NCBI GenBank assembly: GCA_964492825.1
Contig: CAZBLP010000001.1
Coordinates: 1 to 64,000 of the forward strand
DNA: 64,000 nt
Reading direction: 5' to 3'
From: CAZBLP01 sp964492825
GTDB taxonomy: Bacteria > DYJV01
In this document: piece after piece, positions 32,425 through 40,485 of the stretch
Layout: every line of letters begins with the position of its first letter
Position numbering within the stretch: position 1 is the first letter of the stretch
Made by a program: the position numbers and the translations under genes
Notes under the pieces: model-generated
Seen by the model: the letters and a program-made list of their open reading frames with translations, nothing else
What the model was told of the DNA's origin: nothing
Databases searched by the model: none

Positions 32425-34260
32425 ATGCCCAAAAAGAAGGTAATTAACATTAACAAGTTTTTAAAACAGGATAGCAGTAAATTTCAGTTAATTGACACAA
32501 AAGAGCCTAACCTGTTCAGAGAGTATTTCCCTTATACTGAAATTCCAAGGATAAAATTTGATAATACCATTGTTTTACCTTCAATGCCTGATGAAATTTT
32601 TATTACTGACACAACTTTCAGAGATGGTCAGCAGGCGAGACCTCCCTATAGTGCAGAGCAAATTGCTCATATTTTTGAACTGTTACACAGATTAGGCGGG
32701 CCTAACGGAGTTATTAGAAAATCAGAGTTTTTTCTATATTCAGACAAAGATAAAAAAGCTGTTGAATTATGCAAAGAAAAAGGATTTGAATTTCCAATAA
32801 TTACAGGTTGGATAAGGGCTCATAAAGAAGATTTTAAGCTTGTTAAAGAAATGGAGTTGAAAGAAACAGGGATTTTAACTTCTGTTTCAGATTATCACAT
32901 TTTTTTAAAAATGCATAAAACAAGAAAAGAAATTTTAAAGGATTATTTGGAAATTATTGAAGCAGCAATAGAAAACAACATTGTTCCGAGATGCCATTTT
33001 GAAGATATTACAAGGGCTGATATTTTTGGTTTTGTAATACCATTTACCCAGAAATTAATGAAAATACAGGAGCAGACTAAAATCCCAATTCTTATTAGAT
33101 TGTGTGATACTATGGGGTATGGTGTGCCTTTTCCCAATGCAGCACTGCCAAGAGGTGTTCCAAAGCTTGTAAGGACTTTTGTAGATGAAGTGGGAGTTCC
33201 GCCAGAGAATCTCGAATGGCACGGTCATAATGATTTTCACAAAGTTTTAATAAATGCCACTACTGCATGGCTTTACGGTTGTGCCGCTGCTAATGGTACG
33301 ATTTTCGGTTTTGGCGAAAGAACGGGCAATCCGCCTATAGAAGCTCTGATAATTGACTATATAAGTATTGCCGGTAATAACAATGCAATAGACACTACTG
33401 TTATTACTGAAATAAAAAATTATTTTGAACAGGAAATAGGTTTTCATATTCCGCCTAATTATCCATTTGTTGGTTCTGAATTTAATATTACAAGAGCAGG
33501 TATACATGCAGACGGTTTAATTAAAAATGAGGAAATTTACAATGTTTTTGATACTACCAAAATTTTAAACAGACCTCCTTCAGTGGCAATTAATGATAAA
33601 TCAGGTGCAGCTGGAATTGCACATTGGATTAATTCCCATTTTGGTTTAACAGGAAATAAGGTTATTAGCAAACACCACCCAGGGGTACAAAAAATATTCA
33701 GAAAAGTTAATAAAATGTATGATCAAGGCAGGACTACCGCTCTTTCTTCTGAAGAAATGGAGAAACTTGTTAGAAAATACCTACCTGATTATTTTATCTC
33801 AGAATTTGACGTTATTAAGGAAAAAGCCAAATCAATTGCACAGAATATTATAGAAGCAATTGTTGAAAAAGAAGCATTTAAAAAGCTTGATGTGCCTAAA
33901 ATTGAGGAAGAACTTAAAAATCTTCTTTTTGAAAACTCATTTATTCAGTTTGCTTATGTGGTTGATCTTGAAGGCAATCAAATTACCAGAAATATTACAC
34001 AACTTTATGAAATGGATAAATATTCGATTAACTGGATTAGAGGCAATCTTGCAGACAGAGACTGGTTTATTAATCCTATAAAAACAGGGAAAATCTATGT
34101 ATCAAACCTTTTTAATTCAAAAATCACCAATGATTTATGTTTAACTGTAAGTCATCCTATATGGAATGATAAAGATGAGATGATAGCCATAATCGGACTT
34201 GATATTAAGTTTGAAACCTTATTGAAAATTGAAGAAAGCATAGATATTGAAAGGAGTTAA
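32425..34260 (+). CDS. Re-citrate synthase/homocitrate synthase-like HMGL enzyme fused to a PDC/Cache-like sensor domain
   Basis: The 611-residue protein starts with an HMGL TIM barrel (about residues 45-330). TDTTFRDGQQARPPYS carries the catalytic Arg-Asp, LEWHGHNDFHKVL the metal-binding His pair, and FGFGERTGNPPIEAL follows. SVSDYHIFLKMHKTRKE and the GGPNG-IRKSEFFLYS region match my memory of the Re-citrate synthase branch (Clostridium kluyveri type), which joins acetyl-CoA and oxaloacetate; this subtype is inferred. Unusually, residues about 470-605 (FAYVVDLEGNQITRN, then NLADRDWFINPIKTGKIYVS and CLTVSHPIWNDKDEMIAIIG) resemble a PDC/Cache ligand-sensing domain. A cytoplasmic enzyme with such a domain may be allosterically controlled. 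The adjacent aconitase-type gene supports a TCA-related role; leucine or homocitrate synthesis is the alternative. Confidence 0.8.
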   Translation: MPKKKVININKFLKQDSSKFQLIDTKEPNLFREYFPYTEIPRIKFDNTIVLPSMPDEIFITDTTFRDGQQARPPYSAEQIAHIFELLHRLGGPNGVIRKSEFFLYSDKDKKAVELCKEKGFEFPIITGWIRAHKEDFKLVKEMELKETGILTSVSDYHIFLKMHKTRKEILKDYLEIIEAAIENNIVPRCHFEDITRADIFGFVIPFTQKLMKIQEQTKIPILIRLCDTMGYGVPFPNAALPRGVPKLVRTFVDEVGVPPENLEWHGHNDFHKVLINATTAWLYGCAAANGTIFGFGERTGNPPIEALIIDYISIAGNNNAIDTTVITEIKNYFEQEIGFHIPPNYPFVGSEFNITRAGIHADGLIKNEEIYNVFDTTKILNRPPSVAINDKSGAAGIAHWINSHFGLTGNKVISKHHPGVQKIFRKVNKMYDQGRTTALSSEEMEKLVRKYLPDYFISEFDVIKEKAKSIAQNIIEAIVEKEAFKKLDVPKIEEELKNLLFENSFIQFAYVVDLEGNQITRNITQLYEMDKYSINWIRGNLADRDWFINPIKTGKIYVSNLFNSKITNDLCLTVSHPIWNDKDEMIAIIGLDIKFETLLKIEESIDIERS

Positions 34261-34262
34261 TA

Positions 34263-35522
34263 ATGGGTATGACTCTTGTTGAGAAAATTATCAGTATGAA
34301 TGCAGGTAAAAATGTTAAAGCAGGTGAGATAGTTATTACTCCTGTTTCAGCATGTCTCACTCAAGATGGTACAGGCCCTTTGGCTGTTGATCAGATTAAT
34401 AAACTTGGAGTGGAAAAAATAAAAAATCCAGATAGAACATATATGTTTATAGATCATGCTTCGCCAAGTCCGAGAAAAGAACTTTCAAATGACCATATAA
34501 AGCTGAGAAATTTTGCAAAAAAAATGGGTGCTCATCTGTTTGATATTGGTGATGGCGTATGTCACCAGGTTGTTGCAGAACAATTTTTAAATCCCGGAGA
34601 TATTTTAATAGGCGCAGATTCTCATACCTGTACTGGCGGAGGTTTAGGAGCTTTCAGCACAGGTATGGGCTCAACAGATGTTGCAATAGGCATAGCTTAC
34701 GGCAAAACTTGGCTCAGAGTTCCTGAAACAATTAAAATTGAAATAACAGGTAAATTCAATAAAGGAGTTTTTGCAAAAGATCTTATTTTACATATAATCG
34801 GTGAAATCGGAGCTGACGGAGCCACATATAAAGCTCTTGAATTTACAGGAGAAGCTGTTGGAGATTTTCAAATGGCTGATAGGTTGACTCTTGCAAATAT
34901 GGCTGTGGAAGCAGGAGCTAAATGCGGACTTTTCCCGTCAGATGAAATTACAAAAAAATACCTTGAAGATAAAGGCAGAGGTGAAAAATTTATAGAAATA
35001 TTTCCTGATAATAATGCCACTTATGAAAGAATTTTAAAAATAGATTTAGCATTAATTGAACCAATGGTATCTTTTCCTCATACTGTTGACAATGTTAGAA
35101 AAGTTACTGATGAGGATTGTAAAAATGTGCCTGTGCACCAGGTTTTTATTGGTACATGTACAAATGGAAGAATTGAAGATTTAAGAGTGGCAGCAGATAT
35201 TTTAAAAGGTAAAAAGAGAGCCAATGGCACAAGATTAATAGTAACTCCAGCTTCAAGAGAAGTTTACGGACAGGCAATCAAAGAAGGGCTTCTTGCTATT
35301 TTTAATGATGCTGGTGCGTCTATTAATAATCCAGGTTGCGGTGCATGTGTCGGAGTGCATCAAGGTATTTTAGGTGACAATGAAAACTGCCTGTCAACTC
35401 AGAACAGGAATTTTCAAGGAAGAATGGGCAATGTTAATGCTAATATTTATCTTTGCTCTCCTGCTACAGCAGCGGCATCTGCAATAGAAGGCAAAATTAC
35501 TGATCCGAGGAAATATTTTTAA
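34263..35522 (+). CDS. Aconitase/3-isopropylmalate dehydratase family large subunit
   Basis: This 419-residue protein is of the LeuC/homoaconitase large-subunit group. HASPSPRKELSNDHIKLRNF, GADSHTCTGGGLGAFSTGMG and FIGTCTNGRIEDLRVAA are family signatures, and NPGCGACVGVHQG carries the other [4Fe-4S] cysteines. It would isomerise citrate/isocitrate, homocitrate or isopropylmalate, but needs a small LeuD-like swivel subunit that is not encoded next to it. It begins 3 bases after the HMGL-family synthase stop. That coupling suggests the two act in sequence, most simply oxaloacetate to citrate to isocitrate. Confidence 0.87.
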   Translation: MGMTLVEKIISMNAGKNVKAGEIVITPVSACLTQDGTGPLAVDQINKLGVEKIKNPDRTYMFIDHASPSPRKELSNDHIKLRNFAKKMGAHLFDIGDGVCHQVVAEQFLNPGDILIGADSHTCTGGGLGAFSTGMGSTDVAIGIAYGKTWLRVPETIKIEITGKFNKGVFAKDLILHIIGEIGADGATYKALEFTGEAVGDFQMADRLTLANMAVEAGAKCGLFPSDEITKKYLEDKGRGEKFIEIFPDNNATYERILKIDLALIEPMVSFPHTVDNVRKVTDEDCKNVPVHQVFIGTCTNGRIEDLRVAADILKGKKRANGTRLIVTPASREVYGQAIKEGLLAIFNDAGASINNPGCGACVGVHQGILGDNENCLSTQNRNFQGRMGNVNANIYLCSPATAAASAIEGKITDPRKYF

Positions 35523-35956
35523 TGCCGTACAAAATTTGGATTGAACATAACAGGCTAAATGCCAAATATAAAATAAGAAATTATCATATAGATTCTTACG
35601 GGCATGTTAACAATGCTGTTTATATTCAATTTTTAGAAGATGCCAGGACGGATTTTTTTGATTTTCTCGGATTTTCTCTAAGCTATCTTGCAAAGCAAAA
35701 CATTTTTATTTATATTACTGAGATTAATATCAAATATCTGAAACCGGGTTATCTTGATGATATAATTGTAGTAACAGCATCCATGTTAAAACATTCCAAA
35801 ATAAGAATTACATGGTTGCAGGAGATATTCAAGGGTAATGAAAAATTAACTACAGCTGCTGTAACAGGTGCTTTTATGAATAAAGAGAAAAAACCGATTA
35901 AAATACCAGATTTTGTTTTGACAGAAATGGAAAAAATCAGTTTGGCCAATCAATGA
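35522..35956 (+). CDS. Hotdog-fold acyl-CoA thioesterase (4-HBT/YbgC-like)
   Basis: This 144-residue single hotdog domain has the signature HIDSYGHVNNAVYIQFLEDAR, where the Asp and the GHVNN loop form the active site of 4-hydroxybenzoyl-CoA thioesterase-like enzymes. ITEINIKYLKPGYLDD is the following strand pair. It hydrolyses an acyl-CoA in the cytoplasm; the acyl group is unknown. It is coupled by a one-base overlap to the aconitase gene and by a four-base overlap (ATGA) to the protease gene, so it is part of the same transcript. Confidence 0.88.
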   Translation: MPYKIWIEHNRLNAKYKIRNYHIDSYGHVNNAVYIQFLEDARTDFFDFLGFSLSYLAKQNIFIYITEINIKYLKPGYLDDIIVVTASMLKHSKIRITWLQEIFKGNEKLTTAAVTGAFMNKEKKPIKIPDFVLTEMEKISLANQ

Positions 35957-37188
35957 GCGGTTACGGATATTTAATTTTAGGAATACTTTTTTTAATTGAT
36001 ATTTTTGAGATATATCTTAAATATTTGAATCTCAGGCAGATTAAAGTATTAAAGAAAAAATGCCCTGAAAATGTAACAGAGGTTTTTGAAAAAGATAAAT
36101 TGGAAAAGGCTTTGAATTATCAGGAGGAAAAAGAGAGGCTTGATATTTTTTCAAAAATTGTTGTTATTCCTTTTTTCTACGGAATCTTTGTTATTAGCAT
36201 TGTCCAATCTTATTCAAATATAATTAATAACTCTTTTTCCGGTGAATTTTCAAGGGCAATTATATTTTTCATATCTTTTATAATTTTTAATTACATTTTG
36301 TCCTTACCTTTTAATATATATGATACTTTTGTTATTGAAAAAAAGTATGGTTTTAATAAAATGACACCAGCTCTTTATATTAAAGATACTGTTATAAGCG
36401 GAATTATATCACTTGTTCTGATATCTGTTATTGTTTTTGCAATTGTAGGTTTTATTAAAAATACCGGTAATCTGTGGTGGTTTTTAGGAGCTGTTTTTAC
36501 CGCACTGTTTTCTTTTTTTATAACATATATCTATCCTACGTTTATAGCGCCGTTATTTAATAAGTTTGAGCCAATAGATAATGAAGATTTGAAAAAAGAA
36601 GTTTTTAATCTTTCAAATAAAGCGGAATTTCCACTTGATAAAATATATAAGATGGATGCATCCAAAAGGTCAAGTCATTCAAATGCTTATTTTACAGGTT
36701 TTGGTAAAAAAAAGAGGATAGTTTTGTTTGATACATTACTTAAGAATCATTCCATTTCTGAAATTTTGGCAATTTTAGCTCATGAAATTGGCCATTACAA
36801 ATTGGGACATATAAAAAAAATGCTTTTTATATCAGTTGTTTTTATTTTTATTGGCTTTTTCTTTGCAGGTAGCATAATAGACCAGCAATTTATTTACAAT
36901 GCTTTTGGTTTTTCAAAAACAATTTACATAGGATTATTTATATGCATGATACTTTTTGCACCTTTTAACTTTGTTATTCAGCCATTTTTAGCTTTTTTAT
37001 CAAGAAAACATGAATTTGAAGCTGATAATTTTGCTGTTAAATTAATTGAAAAAAAAGATGTTATAATTAATACTTTAATTAAACTCTACAAAGATAATCT
37101 TGCAAATCCAATGCCACACAGGTTATATAAAGTTTTTTATTATTCACATCCAACTTTATTAGAAAGAATTGAGGAGATAAAAAAATGA
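35953..37188 (+). CDS. M48 family integral membrane metalloprotease (Ste24/CAAX protease type)
   Basis: This 411-residue membrane protease has several N-terminal hydrophobic segments and the zinc site LAHEIGHYKLGHIKK, with the third ligand in RKHEFEADNFAVKL. The N-terminal Peptidase_M48_N region (YGFNKMTPALYIKD) is typical of Ste24-type enzymes. Bacterial members are thought to take part in membrane-protein quality control, since prenylated proteins are absent. It overlaps the thioesterase and the M23 peptidase by four bases each. Confidence 0.9.
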   Translation: MSGYGYLILGILFLIDIFEIYLKYLNLRQIKVLKKKCPENVTEVFEKDKLEKALNYQEEKERLDIFSKIVVIPFFYGIFVISIVQSYSNIINNSFSGEFSRAIIFFISFIIFNYILSLPFNIYDTFVIEKKYGFNKMTPALYIKDTVISGIISLVLISVIVFAIVGFIKNTGNLWWFLGAVFTALFSFFITYIYPTFIAPLFNKFEPIDNEDLKKEVFNLSNKAEFPLDKIYKMDASKRSSHSNAYFTGFGKKKRIVLFDTLLKNHSISEILAILAHEIGHYKLGHIKKMLFISVVFIFIGFFFAGSIIDQQFIYNAFGFSKTIYIGLFICMILFAPFNFVIQPFLAFLSRKHEFEADNFAVKLIEKKDVIINTLIKLYKDNLANPMPHRLYKVFYYSHPTLLERIEEIKK

Positions 37189-38501
37189 AGAAATTTCTGT
37201 TAATAATTATCTGTATAATAGTTCTCGGTTTAGCTGGTTTTATTAGTTTTTCTCCAATGTTTGAGAGAGTTCCACCTGTTGTGAAAGTTTATAGTAATAA
37301 TTCATACTGGAATTTAAAGAGCGGTTTAAAAATAGAAATAACAGATAATACTGGTATTAAATCTGTTGATATAAGATTTGACAGATTTACCATGCATAAA
37401 GATTGTAATGGCAAAAAAAAGTTGGTTATTAATTTGAAAATTCCAAGAAGGCTACATCTTTCCGAAGGAAAACATATTTTGAAAATAACTGCAATTGATA
37501 TTAGCAAATGGCAGGTTTTTGCAGGTAATATGACCAGAAAAAAAATTGCAATTTCAGTTGACAAAAGAAAACCTCTGTTAAATGTTTTATCTCATTCTTA
37601 CGGTATAGGAAGAGGCGGAGCTGCTCTTGTTATTTTTAAAGCAACAGATAAAAACCTTGACAAAAGTTTGGTGATTGTAAATGACAAATATACTTTTAAA
37701 GTTTTCCCATATAAAAAAAAGGGATATTTTATAACATTAATTTCATGGCCTGTTAAAGAGGAAAAGTTTAAAGCTGTTGTTGTTGCCAAAGATAAAGCTT
37801 CGAATAAGTCCATACAATATCTGAATTTTTTTCATAAGAAATATGTTTACAAATTATCAAAAATTACCCTGAACCAAAATTTTTTAGATAATAAAGTAAA
37901 GGAAATCCTAAATTCAGCAGATTATGAAATTCCTGAAGATTTTCTTGCAAGGTTCAAGTTAATGAATGAAAATTTGAGAAATCAGAATGAAACAAAATTA
38001 GAAAATATTACAAGAAGTTTTCCTGTAAATCTTATAAATAATTTTAAAATAATTCCATTTCATCCTTTGAAAAATGCAGCGAGAAAAGCATCATTTGGAG
38101 ATCACAGGTATTACTTTTTCAATAATAAAAAAATAAGTGAATCATGGCACCTTGGAGTTGACCTTGCAAGTATTAAAAATGCACCTATAAAATTAAACAA
38201 TAACGGTAAAGTTGTTTATGGAAAATTTACAGGAATATATGGCAATACTTTAATTGTTTACCATGGTCTTGGACTCTATTCATTATATGCTCATTGTTCC
38301 ACATTTTTGGTTTCTGAGGGAGCAGAGGTTAAGAAGGGCACTGTTATTGCCAAAACAGGTGCAACAGGTGCAGTATTCGGAGATCATCTGCACTTTGCAA
38401 TTTTTATACAAGGCATTGAGTCTCAGCCCCTTGAATGGTTTGACCCTCACTGGATAAAGGATAATATTGTTAAAGTAATGAACAGTGCATATATTGAATA
38501 G
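37185..38501 (+). CDS. M23 (LytM-type) peptidase family protein
   Basis: The 438-residue protein has an N-terminal membrane anchor (KKFLLIIICIIVLGLAGFI). A beta-rich extracytoplasmic middle region with Ig-like repeats follows, then a C-terminal M23 domain. The domain carries WHLGVDLAS (first His and Asp), the Gly-rich YGNTLIVYHGLGLYSLYAH core and the GDHLHFAIF motif, so all zinc ligands appear intact. It would cut peptidoglycan cross-bridges or activate amidases in the periplasm. It is the last gene of the operon, closed by a GC-rich hairpin. Confidence 0.9.
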   Translation: MKKFLLIIICIIVLGLAGFISFSPMFERVPPVVKVYSNNSYWNLKSGLKIEITDNTGIKSVDIRFDRFTMHKDCNGKKKLVINLKIPRRLHLSEGKHILKITAIDISKWQVFAGNMTRKKIAISVDKRKPLLNVLSHSYGIGRGGAALVIFKATDKNLDKSLVIVNDKYTFKVFPYKKKGYFITLISWPVKEEKFKAVVVAKDKASNKSIQYLNFFHKKYVYKLSKITLNQNFLDNKVKEILNSADYEIPEDFLARFKLMNENLRNQNETKLENITRSFPVNLINNFKIIPFHPLKNAARKASFGDHRYYFFNNKKISESWHLGVDLASIKNAPIKLNNNGKVVYGKFTGIYGNTLIVYHGLGLYSLYAHCSTFLVSEGAEVKKGTVIAKTGATGAVFGDHLHFAIFIQGIESQPLEWFDPHWIKDNIVKVMNSAYIE

Positions 38502-38521
38502 AAAGCTGGAAAGTAAATTCA

Positions 38522-38543
38522 GGGAGGCATTTTAATGCCTCCC
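38522..38543. terminator. Convergent terminator after the M23 peptidase gene and glyQ
   Basis: GGGAGGCAT and ATGCCTCCC form a 9-bp stem with loop TTTA, and a T-rich stretch follows at 38549-38564. It sits between convergent stop codons and probably serves both strands. Confidence 0.8.
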
Positions 38544-38554
38544 AAAACCTAAAT

Positions 38555-39424
38555 TTATTTTTTTAGTAAAGGAAATCCCATTTCTTCTCTTTGTTTTAAA
38601 TATTCTGTAGCACATAACCTTGCCAAATTTCTTATTCTTGCAATATATCCTGTACGTTCTGTTACTGAAATTGCATTTCTTGCATCAAGCATATTAAATG
38701 TATGAGAGCATTTCAAGCAATAATCATAAGCTGGTAAAACTATTGCTTTTTCTATTAATCTTCTTGATTCCTGCTCATACATATCAAAAAGTTTGAAAAG
38801 CATATTAATATCAGCTTCATCAAAGTTGTAAACCGAACCTTCCACTTCACCTCTATGGTGTATATCTCCATAGTTCAATTTATCATTCCATTTTAAATTA
38901 TAAACATTATCCACACCTTGCAGATACATGGAAATTCTTTCTATGCCATAAGTTATCTCTCCTGAAACAGGATAAAGGTCAATACCTCCTGCTTGCTGAA
39001 AATAGGTAAACTGTGTTATTTCCATTCCGTCAAGCCAAACTTCCCAGCCAAGTCCCCATGCGCCTAAAGTAGGTGATTCCCAGTCATCTTCCACAAACCT
39101 TATGTCATGTTCAAGTGGATCTATTCCCAAGAATTTCAGGCTGTTCAGATATACCTCCTGTATATCTTGCGGTGATGGCTTTAAAATAACTTGAAATTGA
39201 TAGTAATGCTGTAATCTGTTGGGATTTTCTCCATATCTGCCGTCAGTGGGTCTCCTTGACGGTTCAACATATGCAACATTAAAAGGCTCAGGTCCTAAAA
39301 CTCTAAGAAAAGTTGCAGGATTCATTGTCCCTGCGCCAACTTCAATATCATAAGGCTGCTGAATGATACATCCGTAATCAGCCCAAAATTTTTGTAAATT
39401 TAATACTACATCCTGAAAATTCAT
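38555..39424 (-). CDS. glyQ: Glycine-tRNA ligase alpha subunit
   Basis: This 289-residue catalytic subunit of the alpha2beta2 bacterial enzyme starts MNFQDVVLNLQKFWADYGC. It contains QQPYDIEVGAGTMNPATFLR and YVEPSRRPTDGRYGENPNRL, all highly conserved in GlyQ. It activates glycine and charges tRNA-Gly together with GlyS. Here it is the last gene of the run, separated from glyS by ppdK, purE and ndk, whereas glyQ normally directly precedes glyS. Confidence 0.98.
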   Translation of the reverse strand: MNFQDVVLNLQKFWADYGCIIQQPYDIEVGAGTMNPATFLRVLGPEPFNVAYVEPSRRPTDGRYGENPNRLQHYYQFQVILKPSPQDIQEVYLNSLKFLGIDPLEHDIRFVEDDWESPTLGAWGLGWEVWLDGMEITQFTYFQQAGGIDLYPVSGEITYGIERISMYLQGVDNVYNLKWNDKLNYGDIHHRGEVEGSVYNFDEADINMLFKLFDMYEQESRRLIEKAIVLPAYDYCLKCSHTFNMLDARNAISVTERTGYIARIRNLARLCATEYLKQREEMGFPLLKK

Positions 39425-39451
39425 TAACTCCTCCTGATATTATATCATGCG

Positions 39452-39874
39452 CTATCTTTCATTTGTTTCAAATGCATTAAAAAAATATCTTGTTTCAAAA
39501 TCTGCTGTTTCAACTGCATCAGAACCGTGAACAGCATTTTTTTCAATATCAGTTGCAAATAATTTTCTAATTGTACCTTCATCAGCGTTTTCCGGATTTG
39601 TTGCACCCATTAAATTTCTCCATTTAACAATAACATCTTCTCCTTCAAGAAGCATTAACACAACAGGACCTGATGTCATAAAATCTATAAGGCTGCTAAA
39701 AAAAGGTTTGTCTTTATGAACATAATAAAAACCTTCTGCTTGTTTTCTTGTCATTGTAACCATTTTTAATCCGCTAATTTTAATCCCGTTTTCTTCGATA
39801 ATTGAAATAATTTTGCCAATAACATTTTTCTTAACAGCATCTGGCTTAATAATACCTAAACTTCTCTGATACAT
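39452..39874 (-). CDS. ndk: Nucleoside diphosphate kinase
   Basis: This 140-residue enzyme transfers the gamma-phosphate of ATP to nucleoside diphosphates. It opens with QRSLGIIKPDAVKKN, the conserved NDK start, and has the catalytic His in KNAVHGSDAVETA. The length and motifs are standard. A ribosome-binding site GGAGG lies upstream. It lies 27 bases before glyQ and 29 bases after purE on the same strand, so the three probably share a message. Confidence 0.97.
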   Translation of the reverse strand: MYQRSLGIIKPDAVKKNVIGKIISIIEENGIKISGLKMVTMTRKQAEGFYYVHKDKPFFSSLIDFMTSGPVVLMLLEGEDVIVKWRNLMGATNPENADEGTIRKLFATDIEKNAVHGSDAVETADFETRYFFNAFETNER

Positions 39875-39903
39875 AAATTCCTCCTTTTATTTTTTATAAT
39901 TAA

Positions 39904-40431
39904 TTAATCATTAAAATCAACAAATACGTTTTTATTTTTTATATTCAAATTTTCAGATTGACTTACAATATTCGACTTCATTTCAACTCTGTAATTATTT
40001 AATTTCATTTTTAGCTCAGGATTATTTAAAGAGATAATTTGTGCTGCAAAAATTGCTGCATTTTTAGCCCCAGCTTTACCAATTGCCATAGTTGCAACTG
40101 GAATTCCTCCAGGCATTTGAACTATTGAGTATAAAGCATCAACACCATTTAAAGCTGTGGCTGACACAGGAATGCCTATTACAGGCAGGTTTGTCATTGC
40201 TGCCACCACACCTGGTAGATGTGCAGCTGCCCCTGCTGCAACAATAAATACTTTTGCTCCAGAGTCTTCTGAAAGTTTCACCCATTTTTCGGTTCTTTCA
40301 GGAGTCCTGTGAGCAGAGGTTACAATAAGCTTATAATTTATTGAAAATTTTTCAAAAATTTTAATTGTTTCTTCAATAATAGGATAATCTGATTGACTAC
40401 CTATCATAATTGATACATCAAATTTATTCAT
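39904..40431 (-). CDS. purE: N5-carboxyaminoimidazole ribonucleotide mutase (class I PurE)
   Basis: This protein of about 175 residues for purine synthesis converts N5-CAIR to CAIR. Class I features are IMIGSQSDYPII, VTSAHRTPER and AAGAAAHLPGVVAA. ATG 40431 is preferred because GGAGG lies 5 bases upstream; an in-frame GTG at 40443 overlaps that site. The tail beyond residue 150 is longer and more polar than in many PurE proteins. No purK is adjacent. Confidence 0.96.
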   Translation of the reverse strand: MNKFDVSIMIGSQSDYPIIEETIKIFEKFSINYKLIVTSAHRTPERTEKWVKLSEDSGAKVFIVAAGAAAHLPGVVAAMTNLPVIGIPVSATALNGVDALYSIVQMPGGIPVATMAIGKAGAKNAAIFAAQIISLNNPELKMKLNNYRVEMKSNIVSQSENLNIKNKNVFVDFND

Positions 40432-40485
40432 AGAATCCTCCACAGTTTAGTTTAAAATATCTATTTTCTCTCCACTATTTTTATC

